Source: Gongronella butleri (Eukaryota > Mucoromycota > Mucoromycetes > Mucorales > Cunninghamellaceae). Taken from it: DNA of 64,000 bases. How positions within the stretch are numbered: the stretch's first letter is position 1; every line of letters begins with the position of its first letter. The stretch covers positions 124,001-188,000 of the forward strand of contig JAIWZP010000018.1 in assembly GCA_025201375.1 (NCBI GenBank). The letters run 5' to 3'. This document shows positions 1-11,003 of this stretch, in pieces. The position numbers and the translations under genes were made by a program. The notes below the pieces were generated by a model. It saw only the letters and a program-made list of their open reading frames with translations, searched no databases and was not told where the DNA came from.

Positions 1-2760
1 CCAATGGCGCTGGCGGCTCCCCGATTCCACGAGCGAGCTGTTGTGCGACACGTCAACCACCGTCAAGCTGTATTCGTCCGTGTTTTGCGCGTACCACGGG
101 TGTGCAAAGGTCGTGTACTCGCATTTCTGCTGGTACCCGTCGTCCTCGGGGACGCATTGCACGGAGCTGGCCTCGGGTGCAGGCAGGTAATGCGCAAGCG
201 TCGCATCGAGGCCCTGGCCAGACACAAGACGCACCGTGGACACGCCGTCAGACACATTGTAGAATTGATTGAACAAAATGCGGTTGGGCGACCCGTGCGC
301 ATTGAACGCCGGCGCCGCCAGGCAGCTGATGAACACCACGAGCAGCGCAAGCGCGAGCGCACCCACAGGTCGTGCTTTGTCGTGACTCAAATGCGACCAT
401 GGCAGCAAAAGAAGCGAAAAAACGGCAATTGGCACTGACATGGCCACGTACACTAAAAAAGCGAAAAAAAAAAGAAATTGAGCTGCTTTTTCTCGCCTTC
501 TCTCTTTTTTCCCTCTTTCTCCCTCCTTTTACGTACCCGAGAGTTCCGGCGTGCCATCAGGCGAAACATGACGCAGGCCATCCATAGTGGTGAAGCAGAC
601 ATCTGCAAGAAGGACCAATGGCAAGGCTAATTGGATGATAAAAACAAGAGGTGCGCGCGCGGACTTGATCCATGGCAATGACGCGATGGTGTGCGCAGAC
701 GCGCGATCGTCCAGGTACCATTGGTAGGCAAGCGACGCGAGCAGCGCCAGGACCGTCGATCCGAGGATGTAGATGGCAATGTACCCGAGGGCAATCTCCT
801 GCTCACCGAGCACCTCAGCCCAGATCACAAACGCCCACGAAACAACGACCAGGCCATACAAACTCGTGTTTTCGTCCAAAAGTGCCTCGTGGACAGATTG
901 AATCCGCGACAGCACCCATTGCGACATGAACACCGCCAAAACAGACGAAAGCAGCAAGCAGAACCCAACCAAGTAAATGTTGCCATAGGTCACCTTTGCG
1001 AATGGACGAAAATTAGCGAATCAGGTTAATCAAATGCCTTTTTTTTCAACTTACGAATGGCTTGAGGTGGAGCAGCGCAAACACAACGAGCGCGTCGACG
1101 GCCAGGATGAAGAGCGAGGCAAGGAGAGTCGCGAGGATGCCCTGACCAAGAGTGGTAAGCGAGCGGATGGACGCGGCGCGCTTATTTTCAGAGCGGCGCA
1201 GGTGCCATGCAAACCAAGCGAGCCAGACGAGCGGCACAAGAACGAGCGACGTAATGTTGATAATTTTGCTCGTGGTGAACGAGTAGACAACCATCGAATG
1301 GCCCAAAATGTCAAAATAGATGAATCGGTCGTTGGACGCGTCACGCACCATGCTTTCGGACGCATCGACCTCACGCACCCAATTGAGCGCCATGTGGCCC
1401 ATGTGCTGAAGACTAGAAGGTGACGTGTGCGCAAGATCGTCGTTCTTTGTGTGATAATTCGCGCGCGGATTGTAAAACGCAATATCCACGCCAGGTACAC
1501 CGTGCTGCGTGTATGTTGTAAAATCCGTGTCACTTCATTCCGTCGCGTAAAAAAAAGAAGAAAAATGAAAAAAAATGAGAAAAAAATGGAGGGAAAAAAA
1601 AAGAAGAAATGGGAGAAAAACGTCATCATCCTCTTTTTCCCCGTACTTGCTGTCCCCCATACCTGCGGATTAGACCCGAGCGAAGCATGTCGTTGCCAAA
1701 GGGTGTCGCATGTAGGTAACGCGCGCCAGATGATGCCAGAGCTTGCACCGACGCGTAATTTGTCGCGCGGAATAGCAAAGCGCGTCCGCCGCTGCCTGTG
1801 CCCTCTTTTTTTTAAAAAAAATTAAAAAACGCGTCAGAACGCTCAGTGTACAAGAGCAAAGAAGGGCATTGTGCACGTACCAAGATCCAAAAAGAGCTTG
1901 ACGGTCTTGAACCAAGGGTGCTTGACAAACAATTGAGCGCCAAGAAGCCCGGCCTCCTCCATGTTGTTGAAAAAGAAGATGATTGTCTGGTCGGGCGGGT
2001 GATTCACAAAGTAGCGCGCCAATTCCAGCGCGGTGGCCACGCCCATGCCATTGTCCGTCACGCCATGGCTTGTCGACACGCCTAAAATACGAAAATGGGT
2101 GAGAAATCGCGTTCTTTTTTATTTTTTTTCCAGGCCACCTCTTTACCATCATAATGAGCGTCGATCAGCAAGGCGTCATCGAGGGAGCCCTTTTGTCCGT
2201 GCAGCCGGAGAAGCACATTGCGCGACTCCAAGTACCAATATTCACCTAAAAAAGGATATTTTTGCTCAATAAGTCGGCGCGCCCGATTTTTTTTCATTTT
2301 TTTTTCATTTTTCCTTGCCTTTAACAAAGCGATTGGATTGCGTGACGAGGGTGGTGTTATCGCTGGTGATGACGTCGGCCTTGATTTTGTTGCTGTGGGC
2401 GACGGCGGCGAGATCTTCGACGTGGCCGGCAATCCATTGGTACATTTCCGCGTTGCCGACCTGATTGCCCGAGTGGGGCATGGCAAACCGCGTGAGGTAT
2501 TCATTGTACGCGTGCAGGCCCGCAAAGTCGTTGGCCTCGTATGCCTCCACGTCCGACAGCGCGCGTGGCAGTGCCGACCGGCACGCATAAATGCCCAGCA
2601 AAAAGACGACCACCGCCGCAAACACCGATGCATAAGATTGCCACGAACGACGCATGTGCCCGAGCTGCCGCCGCGACGACGCCACCACATGCTCTTGCCC
2701 GTCCTCCGTGTGGCTCGACGCCTGGTTGAGAAGAGGAGTGCGTTCCGTGGGTACAGCCAT
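1..2760 (-). CDS. M28-family membrane metalloprotease (vacuolar Pff1-like), 3' end cut by window edge
   Basis: Zinc aminopeptidase-like ectodomain carried on a multi-pass membrane protein, like fungal vacuolar membrane protease Pff1. Coding exons, read right to left: 2760-2319, 2245-2147, 2081-1881, 1795-1663, 1532-1055, 993-537, and 452 to the edge; phases agree at each junction. An N-terminal membrane anchor lies near residues 36-57. The M28 zinc and catalytic residues are visible in order: IDAHYDG, TSHGVTDNG, NNMEEAG, FLDLGGSGG and YHTKNDD. Several hydrophobic helices follow in the C-terminal half. The start is MAVPTERTPLL; longer in-frame starts upstream run through low-complexity DNA. 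The first intron appears to use a GC donor (AAAG|gcaagg). All ligands are present, so the enzyme is probably active. Vacuolar location is inferred from the family. Confidence 0.88.
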
Positions 2761-4130
2761 AGTTTGTGGGAACGCAGAAACTAAAAAAAAAAGTAGTAAA
2801 AAGGAGAAGAGAGCGCATTTTTCAAACCCCCCGCCTTTTTGGTGTGCTTCAAAGATTTGAAACGCCGCTCTTTGAGACTTTGTCGATCGCAGCACAACCT
2901 GCCCTATGAGGTGGGTGATCTTTTTAGCGTGGTTGCAGGTCCACCTGACATGCATCTTGTCCCAAGACATGGCTGGTTCTCTTTTCATTCATTTTGATTC
3001 AAAGCTTTTCGGGGCCAAAATGACAGATCTGAATGAGAAAAAGAGTCAGAATTCGTATTTTTGAGCCAGCAGACGCACCAATTCCTGTTTCAGCTGTCGC
3101 AGCCCAAGGTGAACTTGAAGGAGACGACGCGGATGCGCCGATGGCCACTCAATTGAAAGTTTCTGGCCGCGCACCCAGTAAAAGAAAATACGCCCCATGC
3201 CCCTGTCGCTCGTTTTGCTCGGGTCACTGGCCGCGGAACCCAGAAAAACTGGCTGGTCTCCGCCATTTTTTGAAGGGCTGCATGATTGTCGGGAGCACAA
3301 ATAATTTTTTTTTCTTACGCGTCGCCACCTTTTTTTTTTGCTGCGACCTTACAATGCTATTTCAGCTGTCCGATCTTGGTAAAAGGCAGGCAAAAAAAAA
3401 AAAAAAAACCATTTGGATCACATTTTGTGCAAATCGCGCTGAAATAGCCATTTCTCGGTGAGATCTCTGTCGACCGGGTTGAAAATTTGTGGAAAGATGG
3501 AGAAAAAGAACGGCTTTCTTTTGGTAGTAACGGCATTTCCAGGCAATGCTTCGCCATGAAGCAACAAGCAAAGTTCTCACGGTTACGCAGAGTAAGCATT
3601 AAAATGTGAATTTCTCAGCAATGAACGGATGGGTTTGCGATTTTTTATGTCAACGTGTAGCGCAAAGCAGGGCACATCCGGCAGTATCAGGATCATGACA
3701 TGGACTAGGCACGAAAAAGGTGGAAAAGTCGGAATGGGCGCACAGGACGCCTTTTTTTCATCACCCTGTTTCTTTAAACCCTTTTTCTCGATGAGGGTTC
3801 ATCCTAGCGTCATGAAACCAAGTGCACCGGATAGAGGAGAACCGTGCGCATCTTTTAATATGCAGGGCATCAGCATAGCTGGGCAAAAGTAACACTTTCT
3901 TTTGGCATGCACTTGCATGATTCCTTAAAAGTCGTTTATGGGGTTCATGACGACGTTTATGAGTGTCATGGACACGTTTATAAAGACAGATATAAGAATA
4001 ACAAAAATAATTTTTATTGAATAAAGTAAAAGAGCCAACCCTTTAGCCGTCTTTTCGACGTTGCCCGGGCACGACCGCGTGCAGGCGGCTGGCATCGCGT
4101 GCCCGCTTCGTCTTTTTTATCGGAAAACGA
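2761..4130. other. Gene-free DNA
   Basis: No convincing gene is seen. The open frames here (for example 3046-3300 on the minus strand and 3033-3461 on the plus strand) have no recognisable domain and run through homopolymer tracts. A/T runs of 8-16 bases are frequent. The stretch includes the promoter of the M28 protease gene; no clear TATA or other motif could be assigned. Confidence 0.5.
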
Positions 4131-4140
4131 GAAGCCCTCC

Positions 4141-4475
4141 GTCGAGGGGAACAAAAAACGGTTCCGCAATGTTTTTCCTTGATTTGATGGATGCGAGGAA
4201 TCAAACCTGAACTTGTCGCCACCTGGTCACTTCCGGGAAAAGGCTCTCTGCGCTATCACAAAAAAAAAAAAAAAAAAAAAAAAAAAGAAACGGGGTTGGT
4301 TGTCTACATTCTCTTTTTGTCCGGCGATAAAAAAGGAATCCCCATGCTGGCCGGCATGAGTGAACAAAAAATCGGTTCCGCAGTTTTTATTGAAGGGTGG
4401 ATGCAATGGAATCTAACCAGAACTGTGTCGCCACCTACTCGTAAACCTTTCCCGGAAAGTGGCAAAGAAAAAAAA
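4141..4475. repeat. Diverged direct duplication of about 100 bp, with a 26-A tract between copies
   Basis: Two related segments, about 4141-4240 and 4361-4465, share an ordered set of words: gaacaaaaaa, cggttccgca, gtttttattga or its variant, ggatgc, ggaatc, gaac and tgtcgccacct. They are separated by a long A run (about 4260-4286) and about 75 bp of other sequence. No coding capacity or RNA fold is evident. The A tract after copy 1 could suggest a retroposed fragment, but that is speculative. Confidence 0.55.
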
Positions 4476-4869
4476 AAAGAGAAAAAGAAAAAAAAAGGGC
4501 GAAAAGGGCGACGACCTCTTTTTATTTTGTTCCCACCAGCGGAGCTTCTGGCCAATCATATCGCAGATGATGTCTTCGCTGGCCAATCAAAAGCCCGCTG
4601 CCAGTTCTCTACCTATGGGTACTGTAAAAAAAAAGAGAGAAAAGCGAGCGAGAAAGAGAAGAACAAAAGAAAGCAGGACGCGGTGTCCTTTGAAAATATT
4701 CATGCAGCTTGTGCTCCGCGCGCCTGAGGTGCAACTTGCCCAATCCAGCAACTGTCAATCGGGGTTTGCTCGACTTGCCCCTTTGAGCAGACTCGGTCAA
4801 GAGCTTATTTCATGAACACGGCCTGGTCTGCTTTAACAACTGTACTTTTTCTGAGCTGCTGCGCTCCAC

Positions 4870-6480
4870 AGCGATAGTGCGGGTCACAAAGAGTCGTTAG
4901 CACCTTTATTTCAGCACGTTGAGCCGCGATGGGCTGTGAAATGACCTAAAAGGCACGTTTTCCCGGTTTTGTGGGTCCATCCTGTGCTCCTGCTGGCTGA
5001 ATCGCCGCTCCACCATGGCTGCTCTAGTCGTGAAAACGTGTCGAGACTGACCATTTCCCTGGTTTCTTGGGTTTGGGCTCGATGCGACCGGAACTGAATG
5101 CGCAAAAATAAAATAAAGAGCCATCCGCCCGTTTTTCTGGCAAATTGAGCTCGGCCATCCTCTTTGAAAAGTTGCGCGTGACCTGTATGTGTACGACGAT
5201 CCCCGACAGGCACCGAGATCCGAGGTAGAACGGGCGCGCAAAACACGAAAAACGCGAAATCAACGAAAAGTCGTGAAAAAGCAAGAGCACGGCACCGAGT
5301 ATGCTCTTGGATGAGCTCATTCGTATCGCCTCATCTGCCCGCACTTCATATACGAATTTCAGCGCAAACGGATCGTGGAGGCGCTCGTGAGCACACACCA
5401 AAGATTTGGCCGTGGTCGAGCCGCCGAGCGAAAATTCCAAACTTGGGTCTCCAGAATTCCACCAAACTTACACCAAAGACCATGCGCATGACGAAACCAA
5501 CGAAAAGCCAATAAAAAACAGCAATCCATCTATTGGGTCACGAGCAGTGGCCGATTTTCGAATTTAATTCAATCGCGAATTGCACGGGAAAGACACATCC
5601 AAAGAGCAGCGCCGACGCGTCCGCCAGCAAGTCACATCCATGGCGCATGAATTTGATGCGGCGAGAAGCGGATACCACGGTGTATGACGCGGTTTTTCGC
5701 GCGTCAAAAATGTACAGCCAAACGTTGCCTCTTATTAAAATCAGCCAGAACTCTTTTTTTTTTCATTGATCACGCGTAAGTATGTACGCAGCAAGTCGTG
5801 TTCTTTTTGCTGGTACGTTTCTCTGGGCGCTGAGGCCAACTTTCGCTGACTTTACCTTGAAGCGAAAATACAGAGCAAATTGCATTTTACGCCGAAACCA
5901 GCCAATGAACTCGTGTTTTTGTTTGATGTTCGTCGGTTAATAATATGCGTTTACCATGTGATTGGATGGCGTGGCGATCTGACGACTTTAAACTGACCGA
6001 TTTCAAACCCACGACTGTATCTCTGGGAAAATCCATGATTTTTGAAAATGGCGATGGCGCGTCACCCAGTGGTCGCAGAGAATCGTAGGTGCGCTCGTTC
6101 GAAAGAGAAGCCTTTGGACCTGTCGTTCAAAGAGATAGTTTCCTTGTATGTAGGTTGTAAATCTATCGACAAGTTGACCAAACTAATAAAATGCGCGCTA
6201 GTCGCGATGGCCTCAACAACCTTTTAAACATTCTTCGTTTTTAGCACCCAGCATGTGGATGTACAGAAGCTTGCAACTCTCATTGACCAATTTTAAAACC
6301 GGTCAGGTCACTGAGCATTGACCAATGCATTGTGAAAGCGTACAAATGAGCCATTTTGTGATTTCCTGGTGTCTCTGTGATTCGACCCTTGTCATATTTG
6401 GCCCGTTTGTTTCACTGAGGTATTGAAATCACTGCTCCAAGTCCGACATCTTTGGATCAATCCATTGATTTTTTTCTTGA
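4870..6480 (-). repeat. Degenerate interspersed repeat, copy D (minus orientation)
   Basis: The minus strand of 5860-6050 matches plus-strand segments near 19967 and 30977 and minus-strand 37110. All begin gattttcc and share a block ending in cgcca(c)gcca. The conceptual translation starts MDFPRDTVVGLK and keeps SSDRHAIQSH in register with the other copies, then stops. The matching second half, about 5300-5510, aligns with 36420-36600. No intact gene is present. Boundaries are approximate. Confidence 0.7.
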
Positions 6481-6696
6481 AAATTCGAAATGAGAAGCCA
6501 GAAATGGCGCTATAGTTCAATTCGACGCTTCGCAGTGTGACGACCGAAAGGTCTTAAATCAAGGTCAGCCTGTCCATTGTTGTTCCAAGCCCACCTCTGC
6601 CACCCTATCAATCTGGGGGCAGGAATGATAAAAAAAAAAAAGCCAAATACATGCCAAATAAGCGCAGGGTGACCCTGAACCTGTCTTTGATTTTTT

Positions 6697-7326
6697 TTAT
6701 TTGGACTGAATGACTGGCCTGGATGGCGGAGAGAGAAGGGAAGACGACAGTGTACGCGTGTATTCGGGTATCGTGTGGGTGGATGCATTTACAACGTCAG
6801 GCAAGCTGTTTTGCTGTTGCTGTTGCCGCTGATGCCGTGTCATTATGAGGTTTTGCCGTTGACGTTCGCTCAGGGAATGGAGGAACGTGGGGGAAAAGAG
6901 GGTCAGAGGGCATTGGACAATGGTATTGGGCATCACATGAAACAGATGACGCGCGTGGTGGCCCGTCACGCTCGAATAGGCAAGGCCCTGATGCTGATCA
7001 TGGATGATAGAGGCACCGTCAATGACCAATGGCTCTGTTGGTTGATATGCCGGGTAGTGTGCGTCGAGTGTCATGCGAAATGACACTTTGGACGTGTTTG
7101 GATCGTAATCGATAGGCATGGCAGCCACCATGCGGTGTGGGCGATGCTTTTGATGCACCCAGAGCCGCAGGCGCTCGTTCTGCTGGCAGAGATGCCGTTT
7201 GTAGATAAAAAGGGGCACGCGCTCATACAAAGAATGCGACACTTTGCGCAATTCATACAACGTTTGCATATCATGTCGTGCAAAGACAAGCTCTAGCAGC
7301 TCCAATGGCATGCAATCCAAGAACAT
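6697..7326 (-). CDS. F-box-like protein, 209 aa
   Basis: A single-exon frame starting MFLDCMPLELLELVFARHD. Residues 1-40 (MPLELLELVF followed by LYELRKVSHSLYERV) fit an F-box: proline-hydrophobic start, a leucine-rich helix and a second helix with an R-KVS type motif. The middle (about 60-100) resembles no family I know. Residues 160-170 hold a short Q run and the C-terminus is rich in S, T and P. F-box proteins usually present substrates to an SCF ubiquitin ligase, and the substrate module here is not recognisable. The protein is short for an F-box protein. GC-rich third positions and the clean frame support a real gene. Confidence 0.68.
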   Translation of the reverse strand: MFLDCMPLELLELVFARHDMQTLYELRKVSHSLYERVPLFIYKRHLCQQNERLRLWVHQKHRPHRMVAAMPIDYDPNTSKVSFRMTLDAHYPAYQPTEPLVIDGASIIHDQHQGLAYSSVTGHHARHLFHVMPNTIVQCPLTLFSPTFLHSLSERQRQNLIMTRHQRQQQQQNSLPDVVNASTHTIPEYTRTLSSSLLSPPSRPVIQSK

Positions 7327-7714
7327 GAGGTGTCAAAAGAGAATTGAAAGAAAAAAGATGGATGGAGCAAAGAAAAAGAGTGTGGGGGGAGGTAAGGGGC
7401 CGTGATGTAATATAAATGGTGTTTAATGACGATGATATCATGGAAAAAAAATGTACAGGAGGGTGAGAGGGGGGAGCCATCGGCCGGCGGCAGGGATTGG
7501 GGGGAAGAGGAAAGGGGGAAAACATGCACTAGATATGAAATGACACAAAAAATTATCGATAGGGAAGCGAGGACAAGACAGGCGTGAGAGGCGGAGGCGG
7601 AGAATGGAATTCCAAATTTACAGAAAAATCAAGAGGGGGATAGAGCGAGATTTGGGGGTGTTGGACGGCGATGCCGGCCATGCTGTTCATGGTGATTGAT
7701 TTGCGAGCCAGGTT
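7327..7714. other. Intergenic space between two minus-strand genes
   Basis: Holds the upstream region of the F-box gene and the downstream end of the MRG gene. It is purine-rich on the plus strand, with a TATA-like word (taatataaat near 7409) about 80 bp upstream of the F-box start codon on the minus strand. No gene is seen. Confidence 0.4.
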
Positions 7715-8871
7715 TCAGGACGCCACGGCCTCGTAATCCTTGACGGCCAAGTCTTTTTCGTGGTCAGCAATGAATCTGTCGCGTAAGAAAAAAAAAAAAA
7801 AAGGAACTGGCGTGTCAATTGCATAAACATTGGCAGAAAAAAAATGGCAAGCATACTTCAAAATGTCGACGAAGGCGGAATGGAGATATTTCGTCGTGGG
7901 CAGATCGACATTGGATTGGCTGATGAGCAATGGCATCTCGACTACAAAAAGAGGGAGGAAACGAGATGAGCCACAGCACAGGTTATCGCCCGAAAAGGGA
8001 GCAAAAAAAAAAAGGGGGGAGTGCAAAATCTTACCAAACAGGCGCAAAAAGTGCTCGAGGCCATAAATGTCGGTCAGGTCCTTATCAGGGTACGTGTCAT
8101 GGATGTCGTCGAGTTGTTTCCGTTCGGATCGATAGAGCAGCGAGTTCAACGACTGATTGAAATAGAGTTTCAAGCCTTGGATGGTCTGGTCCATCATTTC
8201 GTCATTGCCACTGCCAAATAGAAAAAAAAAAATTAGCCTTGCTCACTGACCAATCACAACCTTTCTTCTGTCTCTTTCCATTTTGCCTCCCCACAACGCC
8301 CATTTCTCTTTGTTTTCTCTCGCTCTTAGAAAAAAAAAAACACGCGTCACCCTTTCTTTTCGACTTTTCCGTGTCATTCTCGCGTGTTTGCCCCCCTTTT
8401 CCATATGACATTGCGCGCTTACCTGTGCTTGTCGGCTATATAGCGATTTAGGATATCGGTCACTGTAACTGTTGACGGCAGCCGGACGACCTTTTTGTGT
8501 GAGTAAAAAAAAACGAAAACAGCGTGTTAATGGCGTGTCGATGGCGTGTCATGGTGCGTCATTCAGGTGAATTTAGCCGCGTTTTTACCTGATGTGATTT
8601 GTTGATGGATTCCCAATCATATACGAGCAGTCCTTTGAGCGTTTTTGGCATTTCTAGGCGAAAATCCGGCTCGTTTGATTTATCTTCCTACGAAGCAACA
8701 AATAAACAAGGGCAAAAACAACAAAAAATGAGCCATTGCGGCGCGGGTCAATAAAAAACACGCGCTTTTTTTTACCTGCTTTAGAGTATCCACACTTGCG
8801 TCGCGTGTTCGCTTGCGTCCACGCGTATCGACGGTGTCTGCTTGCTTGGCGGCTTTTCGTTTTGTTTGCAT
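7715..8871 (-). CDS. MRG-domain chromatin protein (Eaf3/MRG15-like) without a chromodomain, 194 aa
   Basis: Six exons (8871-8776, 8687-8589, 8490-8423, 8210-8035, 7941-7857, 7775-7715) sum to 585 nt, exactly 195 codons including the stop. A basic start (MQTKRKAAKQ...RGRKRTRD) leads into an MRG domain: LPSTVTVTDILNRY, LKLYFNQSLNSLLY, DIYGLEHFLRLF, EMPLLISQSNVDLP, and a C-terminus ending YEAVAS. MRG proteins are subunits of NuA4 acetyltransferase and Rpd3S deacetylase. In Eaf3/MRG15 a chromodomain that reads H3K36 methylation precedes this linker. No chromodomain-like frame is visible between 8872 and 10400 on this strand, so the protein is either MRGX-like or has a distant first exon. The basic linker suggests nuclear location. 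Confidence 0.85.
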
Positions 8872-10032
8872 AGTGGGTGCGAAGTACGGAAGCCGAGGGA
8901 ACAAGTGGGCGAGAGAAAAAGAAAAAATGGGAGGAGAGGGCTAAGGCACACGAGATAAAAAAAAATAAAAAGTCTATCTCTGCGACACCATTCGTTTTGA
9001 GCAAAAAAGAAACCACAAACAAGGTGCTGCGATCGTCGGCAAGGAGAAAGAAGAGAGATGGAACCGTGTTGTTGGAAACAAAGAGAAAGAGAGAAACAAG
9101 AAACAGGCCCAAATGCCTATTTTTTTTTTCCTTCTTTTGCATCGCCCGCCATTGGTTGGATTTCTCTCTCCGCCTTCCCTGCCTTTTTCATACCTTGTCT
9201 GGTGATTGACGCGTCCTCTTTTTAAAAACAGCGAATTGTTCACGGTCAGCCTTGTTGAGAAAAACATGTAAACGCGTCCTTTCGAGAGATTGGGGCAATT
9301 TTGACGTGTATTTGATTCTTTGAGCTTTCTTTTTTTTTTTGCGGGACGGAGCGAATGGACCCTATTAGATGGGTAGGCCATAAGTCACGTGCTTCGCGAT
9401 GGTCCAAAGGCACGGATCCAGCCGAAAAAAAACAAAATAATCGCATCAGCCACGCACTGCAATTGCTTGCTCTATCAGATGTTTCAACCCGTCTGCGACC
9501 TTTTCACCCTTGCTGTGTCGTCACGTCTTCCGCCGACGGGTTGTCTCACCTGATACAGCCGATAGAATTGTGATTTGCAGCATCAATTGCGCGCTCATGG
9601 TTGGTGCGTCCACTTTTTCGATACAAAACACGTTGCTGTGGCGCCCGTCGGAGACGCATTATAGGAACCGGAGCAACGGGCCTCGAGGCACGAGCGCATT
9701 GTTGCTGCGACGCGGTCGTACCACGGACCGTACAATTTGCCGCGGCTGGCCAATGATTGGCTTTTGACGTGAGCATCGGCTGATGTTACCCGCTCCATGG
9801 CAAGTGCAGCCGATGAGTGCTGCACAAGGAGGAACAAACGACGCGACGATCGCCACTCAATTGATGCGGCTGTAGCCGAAAAATCTTGGATTTTGTAGAT
9901 TTGTGTGTTAAGTCGCACGCGCATTCCGCCCAATTGGGACACGGGATCAGTTGCAAAAGATGGCCCTGATCGGGAACACCGTCGTGCGCGGCAAACTGGC
10001 CGAGATCCACGGAACCGTGCCCAACATATTGT

Positions 10033-10033
<1 letters not shown>
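8872..10033. other. Gene-free DNA
   Basis: No supported gene. A minus-strand frame at about 9595-9850 contains four cysteines (RSCLEARC...CFV) and a weak hydrophobic start, but it cannot be joined to a plausible complete gene. Several A/T runs are present. Confidence 0.4.

Positions 10034-10099
<66 letters not shown>
10034..10099. repeat. Poly-A tract of about 66 bases
   Basis: An uninterrupted run of about 66 A on the plus strand, the longest homopolymer in the window, followed by CAGCAAAA-type repeats and (aat)n. It lies outside any gene I can call. The true length may differ because long homopolymers are prone to assembly error. Confidence 0.9.
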
Positions 10100-10100
<1 letters not shown>

Positions 10101-11003
10101 AGCAAAACAGCAAAACAGCCAAAAAAATAATAACAATAATAATATCTTGACCGTCTTGTCCCTGAGGTTTTTTTTTCTGGTGGCAATCAGCGCGCAGCTG
10201 CTTTTTCGCAACCACGGTATATTGAGACAAGGTTGGCAGTACTCCTGATACGTGAAAAAAAACTTTTTTTTTATGCTTTTGACAGCAATCTCTGTCTCCC
10301 CCACACCGCAAGGACGTGGGGATGCCTTGATTTGGCAATTCTCACATTTGCTTATCTCCTGTAGTCGGCTTCCAAGGCAATTGTTTGCTATCTCGTTTTA
10401 GAAAAAGGCCACTCATCGTACCAAAACTTGTAAATTAGCATTAGGGGGTGCCTATGACGCACACGCGAGAATCATCCATCCACATAAAAAAATAAAGAAA
10501 TTGAGCCATTGAGATACGAGCGTTGCCTTTGAGAGAGTGGAGCAAAAAAGTGACGTGATGGCTTGCTTGGTCCAAGGGGTGAGAAAAAAACAGGCGGGTG
10601 ACAAAGAGATATGCCAAAAAAAATTGGTTTTATCTTGAGGTCAATCTCGGCGACTCGTCATTGGTCTTTGCCATCAAAGCTCCGCTTATCGCGGCTTGAA
10701 CCCCAGCGTATGGATCTGACCGGACCTGCATTCAAAGCTCCCAATTGGCAAAAGAAGAAACGTGCGACACGCCAAAACTCGGCCTGCTTTCGTCCCTGCG
10801 TGGCGATTGCCATGATAGCCGTACTCTTTTTAGAAACGAGATAGGCACTTAAAGGAAACAAGGCAATCTTCGAAAAAGTATATATGCCCTCTCCCCCCCT
10901 TTTTTTTTTTTTGTCTTTTTGTCTTTTTTTTTTTTTTGCTTTTACTTTGTAACTTTTTTTTTTTTTTCGTCCGTCCGTTTATACACACACACCACATTTT
11001 TCT
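10100..11003. other. Gene-free DNA and promoter side of the trehalose-phosphatase gene
   Basis: No gene is recognised. Just upstream of the start codon at 11004 there is a strong pyrimidine zone (10895-10970) and a short (ac)n run (10982-10993), preceded by aagtatatatgcc near 10876, which may be a TATA-like element. Confidence 0.4.

Noticed and set aside
4141..4475. tRNA-like words (gtttgattcct on the minus strand)
   Set aside because: No acceptor stem, anticodon arm or paired T-stem could be formed.
9595..10338. Minus-strand frame with a cysteine pattern (RSCLEARC...)
   Set aside because: It crosses the 66-base A run as poly-F and has no usable start or domain.
8872..10400. Upstream chromodomain exons for the MRG gene
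   Set aside because: No frame on the minus strand shows a chromodomain-like Y-V-W-x-G-W pattern.
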